Shown in pieces: positions 43,724 through 53,255 of a stretch of 64,000 bases of DNA. The position numbers and the translations under genes were made by a program. This DNA comes from Actinomycetes bacterium (GTDB taxonomy: Bacteria; Actinomycetota; Acidimicrobiia; Acidimicrobiales; Palsa-688), in NCBI GenBank assembly GCA_021787365.1, contig JAJYMB010000061.1, positions 45,918 to 109,917 on the forward strand. Reading direction: 5' to 3'. Numbering within the stretch: the first letter of the stretch is position 1; each line of letters starts with the position of its first letter. Under the pieces are notes generated by a model that made no database searches, was not told the DNA's origin, and saw nothing but the letters and a program-made list of their open reading frames with translations.

Positions 43724-45220
43724 TCAGGCTGGCCGAGCGCCGGACGGTACACCTTCGACCCGCCGGCGGGCCAGCTTTGCCTCTTTCGAAAGAGCCAAGT
43801 CAGGGGTCAGTTTTTTGGTCGGGAAGGAGGCGGCCACAGTGGCCCGCATGTCCTTGCGGTCGCCCGCCTGACCGCTGGCGCGCAACTGCATGAGGAGGTT
43901 GCCGACGGCGGACGCCTCCACCGGGCCCGCTACTACGGGGAGCCCGGTGGCCGCGGCCAGCACCTCGAGGTACAGGTCGTTGGCCGCGCCGCCACCGACG
44001 ACGTGCACCACGTCCACCGAGCGGCCCGCCAGGCGCTGCGCCTCCTCCAGCGTCGTGGCCGCGGCCAGGGCCATGCTGTCGACGACGCAACGAACGAGCG
44101 CCTCGTCGGTCTCGGGTACAGCCTCGCCGGAGCGGGCGCACGCGGCACGCACTCGATCGGCCATGTCTAAGCCTGGCCTAGCCAACTCGGGGTCACCCGT
44201 GTCGACCAGGGAAGCAAACGCCGGCTCGGCCTGCGCCTTGGAGAGCAGGCTGGGCAGGTCGCGAGGTTGGCCCGAATGCACCCAGGCGCGCTCGCACTCT
44301 TGGAGCACCCAATGACCCATGGTGTTGCGGAGGAACCTGACGGTGCCATCCGCCCCGAGCTCGTTGGAAAAATTGGCCTGCCTCGACTCGTCACCGATGA
44401 CAGGCGCCTCGAGCTCCAAGCCTACGAGAGACCAGGTGCCGCTCGCCACATAAGCGAAGCCCTCGACCTCGGCAGGCACCGCGAGGACCGCCGAGGCGGT
44501 GTCATGCGAGGCTACCGACACCACGGTCAGGCCAGGGGCAAGGCCGGCGCTGGCGGCGACGTCGGGCAGGACCGGCCCCAGGACCTCGCCGGGCCTGGCC
44601 GGGGGTGGGAAGAGGTCGGTACGCAGGCCGAGGCGGCCCAGCACTTCCTCCGCCACCTTGCCCGTGCGCGAGTCGACTAGCTGGGTGGTCGAGGCGTTGG
44701 TGCGCTCGAAGCGCGCCTCGCCGGTCAAGAAATAGCCAAGCAGGTCGGGCACCAGGAGCAGGTAACGGGCCTTGCGGTAGGCGACGCTGCCCGCTTCGGC
44801 GAGGAGCTGGAAGACCGTGTTGATCTCCATCTCCTGGACACCGGTCGCCCGGTAAAGCTCGCCCGGGCCGAGGATATTGCTCACCTTTTTACCGAGCCCC
44901 CTGGTGCGCTCGTCCCGGTAATGGTAGGGAGGGCCGAGGAGCCGCCCCTCCGGGTCAAGCAGCCCGTAGTCGACCCCCCAACCGTCGATGCCCACCGATA
45001 CGAGCCCGCCCTCGCGGGAGAGCTCGGCCAGGGCTCCCAACATTTCCCGGTAAATGCCGAGCAGATCCCAGTGGAGCCCGTCAGGGAGGCGCACGGGGGT
45101 GTTGGCGACCCGGTGACGCGCCGACACCACCAGCCGCTCACCGTCCAGTCGCCCGGCAAAGAGCCGGGCGCTCGAAGCGCCGAGGTCTATGGCGGCGTGG
45201 TGGCCTGCGGCGGGCCTCAC
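43724..45220 (-). CDS. rhaB: Rhamnulokinase
   Basis: A 498-aa FGGY-family kinase converting L-rhamnulose to L-rhamnulose 1-phosphate. Landmarks are AIDLGASSARLFAG at the N-terminus, GIDGWGVDYGLLD near residue 80, YHYRDERTRG near 100, VASHDTASAVLAVP near 240 and VVGGGAANDLYLEVLA near 395. GIDGWGVDYGL and HYRDxRT are characteristic of RhaB. It overlaps rhaEW by 4 bases (GTGA), fixing its GTG start. Confidence 0.94.
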   Translation of the reverse strand: MRPAAGHHAAIDLGASSARLFAGRLDGERLVVSARHRVANTPVRLPDGLHWDLLGIYREMLGALAELSREGGLVSVGIDGWGVDYGLLDPEGRLLGPPYHYRDERTRGLGKKVSNILGPGELYRATGVQEMEINTVFQLLAEAGSVAYRKARYLLLVPDLLGYFLTGEARFERTNASTTQLVDSRTGKVAEEVLGRLGLRTDLFPPPARPGEVLGPVLPDVAASAGLAPGLTVVSVASHDTASAVLAVPAEVEGFAYVASGTWSLVGLELEAPVIGDESRQANFSNELGADGTVRFLRNTMGHWVLQECERAWVHSGQPRDLPSLLSKAQAEPAFASLVDTGDPELARPGLDMADRVRAACARSGEAVPETDEALVRCVVDSMALAAATTLEEAQRLAGRSVDVVHVVGGGAANDLYLEVLAAATGLPVVAGPVEASAVGNLLMQLRASGQAGDRKDMRATVAASFPTKKLTPDLALSKEAKLARRRVEGVPSGARPA

Positions 45221-47283
45221 CGCAAGAACGCAGCGGCCACGCCGGCGTCGACGGGGACCAGCAGCCCGGTGGTGTGAGAAAGCTCCGCCCCAGCCAGCAC
45301 AAAAACCGCATTGGCTACGTGCTCGGGAAGGACTTCGCGTTTCAGGAGGGTACGAGAGGCGTAGTACTCGCCGAGTTTTTCTTCGGGCACGCCGTACACC
45401 GCGGCTCGTTGCGCCCCCCAGCCGGACGCGAAGATGCCCGAACCGCGCACCACCGCGTCGGGGTTGACCCCATTGACGCGGATGCCATCGGCCCCGAGTT
45501 CGGCCGCCAGGAGGCGCACCTGGTGGGCCTGGTCGGCCTTGGTGGCACCATAGGCGACGTTGTTGGGACCGGCGAACACGGCATTTTTGCTCACGATATA
45601 AACGATGTCGCCCCCCATCGCCTGCGCCTTCATGACCCGCGCCGCCGCCCGGGAAACGAGGAAGGAGCCTCGGGCCATGACCGCGTGCTGGCGCTCCCAG
45701 TCCTCGACAGTCGTGTCGAGCAGGCTCTTCGAGATCGACATGCCGGCGTTGTTGACCACCAGGTCCACCCCGCCGAAGGCTAGGACTGCAGCCTCGACTG
45801 CGGCGGACACTTCTACTTCCGAGCTCACGTCGGCCCGCACCGAGGTGGCGACGTCGGGACCGCCGATACCCTTGGCCAGGTCTCTCGCGCTGTCACCGTC
45901 CAAGTCGGCGCACACCACGCAGGCACCCTCGGCGGCCAGCCGGCGGGCCGTAGCGGCGCCTATCCCCGAGGCCGCCCCCGTAACCAACGCAATGCGGGTG
46001 GCGAGGGGCTTCGGCGGGGGCAGGCGGCGGAGCTTGGCCTCTTCGAGCTCCCAGTACTCGATGCGGAACTTCTCAGGTTCGGGGACCGGGTCATAGGCGG
46101 AAAGAGCCTCGGCGCCGCGCATGACGTTTATCGCGTTGACGTAAAACTCGCCGGCCACGCGCGCCGTCTGCTTGTCCTTGCCGAAGCTGAACATCCCGAT
46201 ACCGGGCACGAGGACTATGGCCGGGTCGGCCCCTCTCATGGGTGGCGACTCGGGAGCCGCGTACCGGTCGTAATAAGCCCGGTACTCGGAGCGATAGCTC
46301 TCGTGGAGCTCCTTCACACGCTCTACGACGGCCTCCAAGGGTGCGCCTGCGGGGAGGTCGAGCAGCATCGGTCGGACCTTGGTGCGCAGGAAATGGTCGG
46401 GGCAGGAGGTCCCTTTCATAGCGAGGCCGGGGTGCTTCGCACGAGCTAGGAAGTCGAGCACCACCTCGCTGTCGTTGTAGTGGCCCACCTGGCGGTTGTC
46501 CGTGCTCGCCATGCCCCGCAGCACCGGGAAGAGAGCTGCCGCCCGGGCACGGCGCTCGCCTTCGGGTAGGGGCGCGAAGGCGTCCACCACCGGCCCGAAC
46601 GGCTCAGGACGGCCGTGGGTGTCGATGTAGGCTTGGGCGCTGCTGATTATCTCGAGCGAGCGGGCTTCGCACTCGTCGCTCGTGGCGCCCCAAGCCGTGA
46701 TGCCGTGCCCGCCCAGCACCACGCCGATCGCTTCGGGATGAGCGGCTGCGATCGCCGCTATGTCGAGGCCGAGCTGGAACCCCGGTCGGCGCCAGGGCAC
46801 CCAGAGCACGCGCTCGCCGAAACAGTCCTTGGTGAGGGCTTCGCCGTCCGCCGAAGCGGCCAGCGCGATACCGGCGTCCGGGTGGAGATGGTCGACGTGG
46901 GGAGCCTCGACCAGGGCGTGCATGGCGGTGTCGATCGATGGCGCCGCACCGCCTTTTCCGTGGAGGCAATAGTCGAAGGCCGCCACCATCTCGTCCTCGC
47001 GTTGCTCGCCTGGGTACACGTCGACCAGGGCGCGCAGGCGGTCGAGGCGCAGCACGGCGAGGCCTTCCTCTTTGAGCGTGCCGAGGTCGCCGCCCGAGCC
47101 CTTTACCCAAAGCAGCTCGACGGCCTTGCCCGTGACCGGGTCGGGGACGCTCTCCTTGTAACTGGTGTTGCCCCCCGCGTAGTTGGTGTTCCTCGGGTCT
47201 GCCCCCAAACGGTGGGAGCGCTCGAGCAGCTCGCTCACGCCCCTGCCTCGACGGCCCTCTTCCTGAGCGGGCACCGTGCTCAA
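45217..47283 (-). CDS. rhaEW: Bifunctional rhamnulose-1-phosphate aldolase / lactaldehyde dehydrogenase
   Basis: A 688-aa two-domain enzyme. The N-terminal class II aldolase domain (about residues 20-420) has zinc-site histidines in APHVDHLHPDAGIAL and GGHGITAWG. It splits rhamnulose 1-phosphate to DHAP and L-lactaldehyde. The C-terminal SDR domain (about 430-688) has VTGAASGIGAATA, NNAGMS and catalytic SKNAVFAGPNNVAYGATKAD, and oxidises lactaldehyde to lactate. Length and order match RhaEW (B. subtilis YuxG). It starts at TTG 47283, overlapping the rhaI stop as TTGA. A 59-base piece of a homologous gene recurs at 55.5 kb. Confidence 0.93.
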   Translation of the reverse strand: MSTVPAQEEGRRGRGVSELLERSHRLGADPRNTNYAGGNTSYKESVPDPVTGKAVELLWVKGSGGDLGTLKEEGLAVLRLDRLRALVDVYPGEQREDEMVAAFDYCLHGKGGAAPSIDTAMHALVEAPHVDHLHPDAGIALAASADGEALTKDCFGERVLWVPWRRPGFQLGLDIAAIAAAHPEAIGVVLGGHGITAWGATSDECEARSLEIISSAQAYIDTHGRPEPFGPVVDAFAPLPEGERRARAAALFPVLRGMASTDNRQVGHYNDSEVVLDFLARAKHPGLAMKGTSCPDHFLRTKVRPMLLDLPAGAPLEAVVERVKELHESYRSEYRAYYDRYAAPESPPMRGADPAIVLVPGIGMFSFGKDKQTARVAGEFYVNAINVMRGAEALSAYDPVPEPEKFRIEYWELEEAKLRRLPPPKPLATRIALVTGAASGIGAATARRLAAEGACVVCADLDGDSARDLAKGIGGPDVATSVRADVSSEVEVSAAVEAAVLAFGGVDLVVNNAGMSISKSLLDTTVEDWERQHAVMARGSFLVSRAAARVMKAQAMGGDIVYIVSKNAVFAGPNNVAYGATKADQAHQVRLLAAELGADGIRVNGVNPDAVVRGSGIFASGWGAQRAAVYGVPEEKLGEYYASRTLLKREVLPEHVANAVFVLAGAELSHTTGLLVPVDAGVAAAFLR

Positions 47284-48445
47284 CCGCCCCAGCTCGTAGA
47301 AGAGCCGCCGACGCGTTGGGCCCGTACCTGCTCGCGATGCCCCGAACGCTCGTACGCGGCCAAGGGGTCGGGGTCGAGGCCCATTTCCTCTCTCAGCTCA
47401 GCGAGGAGCGGCCGCACGTCTGCCGAAAAAGCGTCGACGAGCACCGAGTTGGCCTCGAGCACGTCACCAGAAGACTGGGCCTTTGCCAGCGCTTCGCGGT
47501 CCACGAGGAGCGCTTTGGCGGTCGCCTCCTGGACGTTTAGCACCGAGCGGATCTCGGCGGGCACCTTTTCTTCGATGTTGTGGCACTGGTCGAGCATGAA
47601 CGCCACCCCCGCGCCCGGCAAGTGGGCGCCTGCCGCAACTATCTCGGACATGATACGGAACAGCTGGTAAGGGTCCGCGGCGCCGACAAGTAGGTCGTCG
47701 TCCGCGTAGAAGCGGCTGTTGAAGTGGAACCCGCCGAGGCGGCCGAGGCGCAGCAACTGGGCGACGATGAACTCGATGTTGGTCCCAGGAGCGTGGTGCC
47801 CCGTGTCGACCAGGACCTTGGCCCGCTCGCCGAGGGCCAGGCAGTGGACGAGCGAGGTGCCCCAGTCGGGCACGTCCATCGTGTAGAAGCCGGGCTCGAA
47901 CAGCTTGTACTCGAGCAACATGCCCACACCTGCGGGGAGCGCCTCGTACACGGCCTGCAAAGCCTCGGCGAGGCGGTCCTGGCGCGAACGAATGTCGTCC
48001 TGGCCCGGGTAGTTGGTCCCGTCGGCGAACCAGAGCGAGACCGCCGGCGACCCCACGGCCGCCGCTATGTCCACGCATTCGAGCAGGTGGTCGAGGGCCT
48101 TCTTGCGCACCCTCGGGCCCGGGTTGCACACGCTGCCAAGGCGGTAGTCGTCTTCTTGGAATACATTGGGGTTTATCGCGCCGATACGCAACCCGGCGTC
48201 CGAAGCGTGCTTGGCGAGACGGCCGTAGTCGTCCACCCGGTCCCAGGGGATGTGCAGCGCCACGGAAGGCGCCACGCCGGTCAGGCGGTGGACCAGGGCG
48301 GCGTCGTCCACTTTCTCGTAGGCATCCCTGGCCGCCCCTGGTGCCTTGAATACCTTGAAGCGCGTCCCGACATTGCCGTACGCCCACGAAGGCGTCTCGA
48401 TCCATTGCTGGCGGAGTGCTTGCTTGACCTCTGATCTCGTTGCCA
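47271..48445. repeat. Direct repeat copy A (rhaI)
   Basis: This 1,175-base segment is repeated in the same orientation at 55581-56755, an offset of 8,310 bases. Reading the two copies side by side I found one difference, T at 48351 against A at 56661, which is silent. The repeat covers all of rhaI except the first base of its start codon on the coding strand, plus the first few codons of rhaEW. Confidence 0.93.
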
Positions 48446-48446
48446 A
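47280..48446 (-). CDS. rhaI: L-rhamnose isomerase (copy 1)
   Basis: A 388-aa TIM-barrel isomerase of the RhaI type that converts L-rhamnose to L-rhamnulose. Landmarks are ALHIPWDRVDDYGRLAKHA near residue 65, INPNVFQEDDYRLGSVCNP near 90, LLEYKLFEPGFYTMDVPDWG near 200 and VLVDTGHHAPGTNIEFIVAQL near 230. I place the start at TTG 48446 because GGAGGT lies 9 bases before it; an in-frame ATG at 48473 would add nine residues that have no counterpart in copy 2. It is co-transcribed with rhaEW and rhaB. Confidence 0.93.
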   Translation of the reverse strand: MATRSEVKQALRQQWIETPSWAYGNVGTRFKVFKAPGAARDAYEKVDDAALVHRLTGVAPSVALHIPWDRVDDYGRLAKHASDAGLRIGAINPNVFQEDDYRLGSVCNPGPRVRKKALDHLLECVDIAAAVGSPAVSLWFADGTNYPGQDDIRSRQDRLAEALQAVYEALPAGVGMLLEYKLFEPGFYTMDVPDWGTSLVHCLALGERAKVLVDTGHHAPGTNIEFIVAQLLRLGRLGGFHFNSRFYADDDLLVGAADPYQLFRIMSEIVAAGAHLPGAGVAFMLDQCHNIEEKVPAEIRSVLNVQEATAKALLVDREALAKAQSSGDVLEANSVLVDAFSADVRPLLAELREEMGLDPDPLAAYERSGHREQVRAQRVGGSSTSWGG

Positions 48447-48506
48447 CTGTACCGCACCTCCCTCCGAACTCATGTCAGATCAACCATGGGCTTTAGTTCC
48501 TCACGA

Positions 48507-49493
48507 TCAAGTGCTCATGCGCAGGCGCGTCCGAAAGCGGACCAACCCCAAGCGCCCGAGCATGGCAACGATCAACAGGACACCGGTCAGACCGGTCTCG
48601 AGAATCGAATTGGCATTTGCCAAATCGAAGCTGTACCCGAGTACCATAAGAACCGCAGTAGCTAGCACGATACCCAGGACCGTCCCCTCGCCGCCAAAGA
48701 GGTCCACCCCTCCTAGAACGACGATCGTAACGACGACGAACACAGTGAAAACTCCACCTGCCGTGGGCGATGCCGTCATGATCAGCGAAGACTCCACGAG
48801 CCCAGCGAGGGCGGCGAGCAGCCCCGATATAACGTACGCTTTGAAGCGCGTCGAGCGGACGTTCACGCCCGAGAGGTACGCCGCCACGGGATTCGTTCCC
48901 GTGAGTCGAATTCTGTAGGCGTAGAGAGAACGGCTCGCTATGTACCACACCACCACGGTAATAGGCAGGTAAATAAAGAGCAACTGGTCCGGTATCCCTC
49001 CAACCGTCCCTTGCCCGATCTCCCCGAAACTCGCGGGGAAGGAGGTCAGGTTGACGCCGTTGGCAATGACCTCGGCCAGGCCCGAATAACCGTACAGCGT
49101 ACCGAGCGTTACGATGATGGCAGGGATCCCGAGACCCACAACTATCAACCCGTTGACAATGCCGCCTGCAACGCCGACTCCCAAGGCAGCCACGACGGCG
49201 AGCCACTCTGCGACATGGTGGCCCATGAGGAGGGCAGCAATCACTGGCGCGAGAGGGTACAGCCCGCCGATGGACAGGTCGATGGCACCTCCGCCTCCAA
49301 GGATAACGAGCGCCTCGCCAAACGCCATCAACCCGAGCGGTACACCAAAGGTCGTCATCGTCGCGAGATTGGAGGGCGCTAGGGTGGCCGGGGCGAGAGC
49401 CTCCCCGAGTACGATCACGACGACAAGGATCGCGACGAGCACCCCATAGCGGGCGACGGCATCGCCGTGCCGGCGGAAAAGCCAGGCGGTCAC
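48507..49493 (-). CDS. Rhamnose ABC transporter permease (second)
   Basis: A 328-aa RbsC-type membrane permease with eight to ten hydrophobic segments. Landmarks are VILGGGGAIDLSIGGLYPLAPVI near residue 65 and VLGGVDLFGGEGTVLGIVLAT near residue 260. It overlaps the other permease by 4 bases and lies 60 bases before rhaI, matching RhaQ/RhaP pairs of rhamnose importers. The local base composition looks less GC-rich than in the flanking catabolic genes. Confidence 0.88.
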   Translation of the reverse strand: MTAWLFRRHGDAVARYGVLVAILVVVIVLGEALAPATLAPSNLATMTTFGVPLGLMAFGEALVILGGGGAIDLSIGGLYPLAPVIAALLMGHHVAEWLAVVAALGVGVAGGIVNGLIVVGLGIPAIIVTLGTLYGYSGLAEVIANGVNLTSFPASFGEIGQGTVGGIPDQLLFIYLPITVVVWYIASRSLYAYRIRLTGTNPVAAYLSGVNVRSTRFKAYVISGLLAALAGLVESSLIMTASPTAGGVFTVFVVVTIVVLGGVDLFGGEGTVLGIVLATAVLMVLGYSFDLANANSILETGLTGVLLIVAMLGRLGLVRFRTRLRMST

Positions 49494-50506
49494 AGCTTCC
49501 CCTCCCCGATCGCCGCCGTGTAGCGGGAGCCCAGGCCGATCACGACGGCCACGACGATGATCACTCCGAGCACGACATCGTCCCAGAAGGGGTTGACGTG
49601 GTACAAGATCACCGCGTCATTGACAAGCTCTACGAGCACCACGCCGAGCAGACTGCCGAGGATTGAGCCGCGGCCCCCGGTTATGCTCGTCCCACCAACC
49701 ACCACGGCGGCTAAGATAGGAAGGAAGATGTTCGAGCCCGTTTCAGGACTCACCACAGGGCTCTGGCCCACGAGGAGCAAGGTGGCCATGCCGGTGAGCA
49801 ACCCAATTGTTACGTAGACCATGACCTTGGCACGGCCGACCGGCAAGCCCGAGGTCTTCGCAGCCTCTTGGTTGTTGCCGACCGCATAGATTACGCGGCC
49901 GAGTGGCCGTTGACGCATGAAATAGGCGGCGCTGGCAGTGACGGCAAGCACGAACATCAACGACCACGGGAGCGGACCAAGGCCGCTAATGCTAGTAATG
50001 GTGCTAAGCGATGACGGGATCGCCGTGATCCAGTTGCCACCCAGCACCCAAAAGGAGACCGCCAACCAGATCGACGAAGTTGCCAGTGTTGCCACAATGG
50101 GCGGGATTTTCCCGCCAACAATGAGGAGGGCGTTCATGGCACCGGCCAGCGCTCCCCCAAGTAGGCCGAGGAGGAGGACCAGCACGAAGGGAACGCCGTG
50201 CTCGAAGGCCAAGCCCACCAACGAAGCGTCCACGGCTACTACCGAAGCAACCGAGACGTCGATGCCTCCAGTAAGTATCACCATCGTGAGCCCGACAGCC
50301 GGCCCCAAGTTGACCGCCATGTCGACAAAACTTGTGCGCAGGCTACTGGTGCGAAGAAACGACCCGTGGGTGGTGAGCGCCATGACGACGACCACGATGA
50401 CCTCAACGGTGCCGAGCGTTGCGACATAGTTGCGTTGCAGACGGCGGAGCAGTGCGCCGATCTCGGCCAACCCTGTATGGCTGGGTACGATCGTTACTAC
50501 GCTCAC
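49490..50506 (-). CDS. Rhamnose ABC transporter permease (first)
   Basis: A 338-aa RbsC-type membrane permease. Landmarks are VGLTMVILTGGIDVSVASVVAVDASL near residue 75 and AAVVVGGTSITGGRGSILGSLLG near residue 270. Its GTG start at 50506 shares one base with the ATPase stop, and it overlaps the second permease by 4 bases. It would form a heterodimeric channel with that permease. Confidence 0.88.
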   Translation of the reverse strand: MSVVTIVPSHTGLAEIGALLRRLQRNYVATLGTVEVIVVVVMALTTHGSFLRTSSLRTSFVDMAVNLGPAVGLTMVILTGGIDVSVASVVAVDASLVGLAFEHGVPFVLVLLLGLLGGALAGAMNALLIVGGKIPPIVATLATSSIWLAVSFWVLGGNWITAIPSSLSTITSISGLGPLPWSLMFVLAVTASAAYFMRQRPLGRVIYAVGNNQEAAKTSGLPVGRAKVMVYVTIGLLTGMATLLLVGQSPVVSPETGSNIFLPILAAVVVGGTSITGGRGSILGSLLGVVLVELVNDAVILYHVNPFWDDVVLGVIIVVAVVIGLGSRYTAAIGEGKL

Positions 50507-52137
50507 TATTGTGCCACCGTCCTGCCTGCGCCCGGCACGCTCACAGACCCCACGGCAGCATGCACAAGGTCTTCCGGCGAGACTGCCGCTAGCTGATCGA
50601 AGGTTTTTCGCACACGGCCTCCACTCATGACCAGCACGCGGTCGGCTACTGCGAGGATCTCAGGCAGATCCGAAGAGATAACTACCAGCGCAAGGCCCTC
50701 TGCGGCGAGCCCGCGGATGAGCTCGTGGAGTTCCGACTTGGTGGCAACATCGATGCCTCTCGTCGGTTCGTCAAGTATCATTACCCTCATCCGGGCCGCC
50801 AACCACCGGCCGAGGACGACCTTCTGTTGCCCTCCACCTGACAATGAAAGTATCGTGTCAGATAGGCTGTCGACGCGGATGTTGAGCCGTTGTCGGAACC
50901 GCTCAGCAACCTCCACGAGCTTTCCCGCGGAAACGTTGTACAACAGGTTGGAAAACTTTGGGAAGACGACGCTCGTCGCGTTCCATGTTACCGACTGAAT
51001 TGGGAAGATTCCCTCAGTCTTGCGGTCTTCAGGAAGAAAACCGATACCAAGCTTGATCGCCTGGCGCGGAGACCGAATACGCACCGGCCGTCCCTCCAGA
51101 CGGACCACTCCCCGGTCGGGCCGCATAGCTCCCACGATGCCGAGCGCCATCTCAGAACGCCCGGAGCCGACCTGGCCATAGAGACCGAGCACCTCCCCTC
51201 TGCGCACCTGCCAGGTAACGTCTTCGTACATCCCCTTGCGAGTGAGGCCCTCAACCTCGAGTTCGACCTGGCCCCCGCTCGACCTCGTCGTCCTCTCGCG
51301 CACGCTTGTCGTGTAGACGCGCTTCTCACCTCGGGTCATCATCGAGATGAGCCGATCGACCTGGAGCTCATCTTTCCCGAGGTGCCCGGCCACCGCGCCG
51401 TCCGTGAGGACGGTGACCTCGTCGGCGATGCGGGAGAGCTCCTCGACGCGGTGCGAGATATATATGATCGCCTTTTGCTGTCCGCGGAGATTTACAATGA
51501 GCTCAAATAGATGGTCCGTCTCGGCTGCTGATAGGATTGCCGTCGGTTCGTCGAATATCAGTAACCGCGCGTTTTGGAGTAGGGCTTGGGTGATGAGGAC
51601 CAGCTGCTGATGGCCGAGCCGGAGGTCGCCCATCCGCTGGCGCAGCATGGCAGGATCCCCCCCGATGCTCTCTAGCACTGGGGCTGCTGCCCGCCGCATG
51701 GCCGCCCAGTCGAGGCCGCCGTGACGGCTCTTGATCGGCGAGGTGATGAAGAGGTTCTCCAGCGCCGAAAGTTGCGGATATATCAATGCCTCTTGGTGTA
51801 CAGCGGCAAACCCGGCTTGGTGCGCGACGATGGGGCTGGACACGTGCACAACCTGGCCATCGACAAGAAGCTGGCCTGTGTCTGGGACCAAGACGCCCAT
51901 GATGACCTTGATCAGAGTCGACTTTCCAGCACCGTTTTCCCCGGCGATTGCGTGGACCTCTGCAGCACTGACCGCGAAATCAACACCTTGCAGAGCACGT
52001 ACGCCGCCGAAGCTCTTCGTGATGGCGCGTGCTTCGAGCAGCGGGGGGGCAGCAGGCCTAGAAAGCTGCTGCCCCCCGTCGTACACGCTTACAGCGCCTT
52101 CACCCCGCGTCACGAACGACCCATGCTCGTGGACCAC
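50506..52137 (-). CDS. Rhamnose ABC transporter ATPase (double-domain, RbsA-type)
   Basis: A 543-aa protein with two ATPase modules. The first has Walker A GENGAGKSTLIKVI near residue 67 and Walker B LLIFDEPTAILS. The second has the degenerate GQVGSGRSEMALG near residue 315, signature LSGGGQQKVVLGRWLA near 430 and Walker B VMILDEPTRGIDVATK. The double-domain form is usual for ribose/rhamnose importers (RhaT in rhizobia). It starts 7 bases after the binding-protein stop. A related, not identical, ATPase survives as a remnant at 56.8-57.4 kb. Confidence 0.92.
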   Translation of the reverse strand: MVHEHGSFVTRGEGAVSVYDGGQQLSRPAAPPLLEARAITKSFGGVRALQGVDFAVSAAEVHAIAGENGAGKSTLIKVIMGVLVPDTGQLLVDGQVVHVSSPIVAHQAGFAAVHQEALIYPQLSALENLFITSPIKSRHGGLDWAAMRRAAAPVLESIGGDPAMLRQRMGDLRLGHQQLVLITQALLQNARLLIFDEPTAILSAAETDHLFELIVNLRGQQKAIIYISHRVEELSRIADEVTVLTDGAVAGHLGKDELQVDRLISMMTRGEKRVYTTSVRERTTRSSGGQVELEVEGLTRKGMYEDVTWQVRRGEVLGLYGQVGSGRSEMALGIVGAMRPDRGVVRLEGRPVRIRSPRQAIKLGIGFLPEDRKTEGIFPIQSVTWNATSVVFPKFSNLLYNVSAGKLVEVAERFRQRLNIRVDSLSDTILSLSGGGQQKVVLGRWLAARMRVMILDEPTRGIDVATKSELHELIRGLAAEGLALVVISSDLPEILAVADRVLVMSGGRVRKTFDQLAAVSPEDLVHAAVGSVSVPGAGRTVAQ

Positions 52138-52144
52138 TGCGAAC

Positions 52145-53182
52145 TCAGAAATTCAAGTTCACGTTCGCCTTGGTTATAAGCAGCGGCGGTCCCAGCAGCA
52201 ACGTCTTGCTTGCGGGGAAGTACTCGTACTTACCCGGGAGACCAGGGACCGCGTTTTCAGCCTTGAAAGGATGGTGCTCGAGGACCTGTAGCACCCCCCA
52301 GTACATGAGGTAGCCGAGGCTGGTTGGGTTCCACAGCACCACCGCCTTCACGACACCGTCCTCGATCCAGGGACGGATCGTATTGGGATCTGTCTCACCC
52401 GTGACAGCGATCTTGCCAGCGTCTCCGGCCGCTTTGACCGCCTCTGCGAGCCCTGGGACGTTCGTACTGGCGACGCCAATCATCCCCTTCAGCTTGGGGT
52501 ACGCTGCGATCAGGCGAGCGCCGACGGTCTCGGACTGGGAGATGTTCTCACCCGCGTACTGGACCGAGACGAGGTGCAGCCTCGGGTACCGCTTGAGGCG
52601 CTTTTTCATGACAGCGATCCACGAGTCGAGGTTGGTCGCTGTGGACCCTGCGGACACGATGGCTATGTCACCCGAGCCCTTGATCTCCTTGGCGAGGGTG
52701 TCGACAGCCAGGTTGCCGATCCCCTGGTTGGTAGCCTGCTCTACCCAGAGCTCGTTATCTTTGCAGCTCACATTGGAGTCCGAGGCATATACGACGATGC
52801 CGGCCTTGATCGCGTTCGCGTAGTCCGGGCAGACCGAGCTCGCCGCGTTGGCCGAGACGCCCACAGCGCTCACGTGCTCCTTGATCAACGTTGCGACATC
52901 CTCGTCCTGGCCCTCGACCGATGCTGTCGTCGGGCCCTCGTAAATGAACTTCCCGCCAAACCGCTTGGCAGCTGCCTCTGCTCCCTTCTCCATGGAGGTG
53001 AAGTACGGGATGCCGATCAACTTCGGGACGAAGGCTATCCTGTACGCGCTGGACACTTTGGCATGGTGCCCCGAATGAGCTGGACCAGCCTTTCGAGTTG
53101 CAGCCTGAGCCGAGCCCGGTGCCATGGCCATGATCAACGTGGCAGCACCCGCTGCGGTTGCTATCCATCTAGCTCTTCTCAT
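52145..53182 (-). CDS. Rhamnose ABC transporter substrate-binding protein
   Basis: A 345-aa binding protein of the ribose/autoinducer-2-like family. The start is ATG 53182 with GGAGG 6 bases before it. The signal peptide is MRRARWIATAAGAATLIMAM with a likely cut after AQA; there is no lipobox Cys. The mature domain begins YRIAFVPKLIGIPYFTSMEKGAEAAAKRFG, strongly like rhamnose (RhaS) and AI-2 binding proteins. The C-terminus ends LLLGPPLLITKANVNLNF, and a similar tail occurs in the remnant at 56.85 kb. Confidence 0.9.
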   Translation of the reverse strand: MRRARWIATAAGAATLIMAMAPGSAQAATRKAGPAHSGHHAKVSSAYRIAFVPKLIGIPYFTSMEKGAEAAAKRFGGKFIYEGPTTASVEGQDEDVATLIKEHVSAVGVSANAASSVCPDYANAIKAGIVVYASDSNVSCKDNELWVEQATNQGIGNLAVDTLAKEIKGSGDIAIVSAGSTATNLDSWIAVMKKRLKRYPRLHLVSVQYAGENISQSETVGARLIAAYPKLKGMIGVASTNVPGLAEAVKAAGDAGKIAVTGETDPNTIRPWIEDGVVKAVVLWNPTSLGYLMYWGVLQVLEHHPFKAENAVPGLPGKYEYFPASKTLLLGPPLLITKANVNLNF

Positions 53183-53241
53183 TGTTATCCTCCCTCTTTG
53201 TGGTTGCCGGTTGGCAGATCTGCGGAGATTGCACGTGTGTG

Positions 53242-53255
53242 AGTGTAGCCACACT
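53242..53255. promoter_or_regulatory. Short inverted repeat between epimerase and binding-protein genes
   Basis: AGTGT and ACACT flank a 4-base spacer just at the epimerase stop, about 60 bases upstream of the importer's binding-protein gene. It could be a small RNA hairpin or half of an operator. The arms are only 5 bases long, so chance is a real possibility. Confidence 0.25.
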
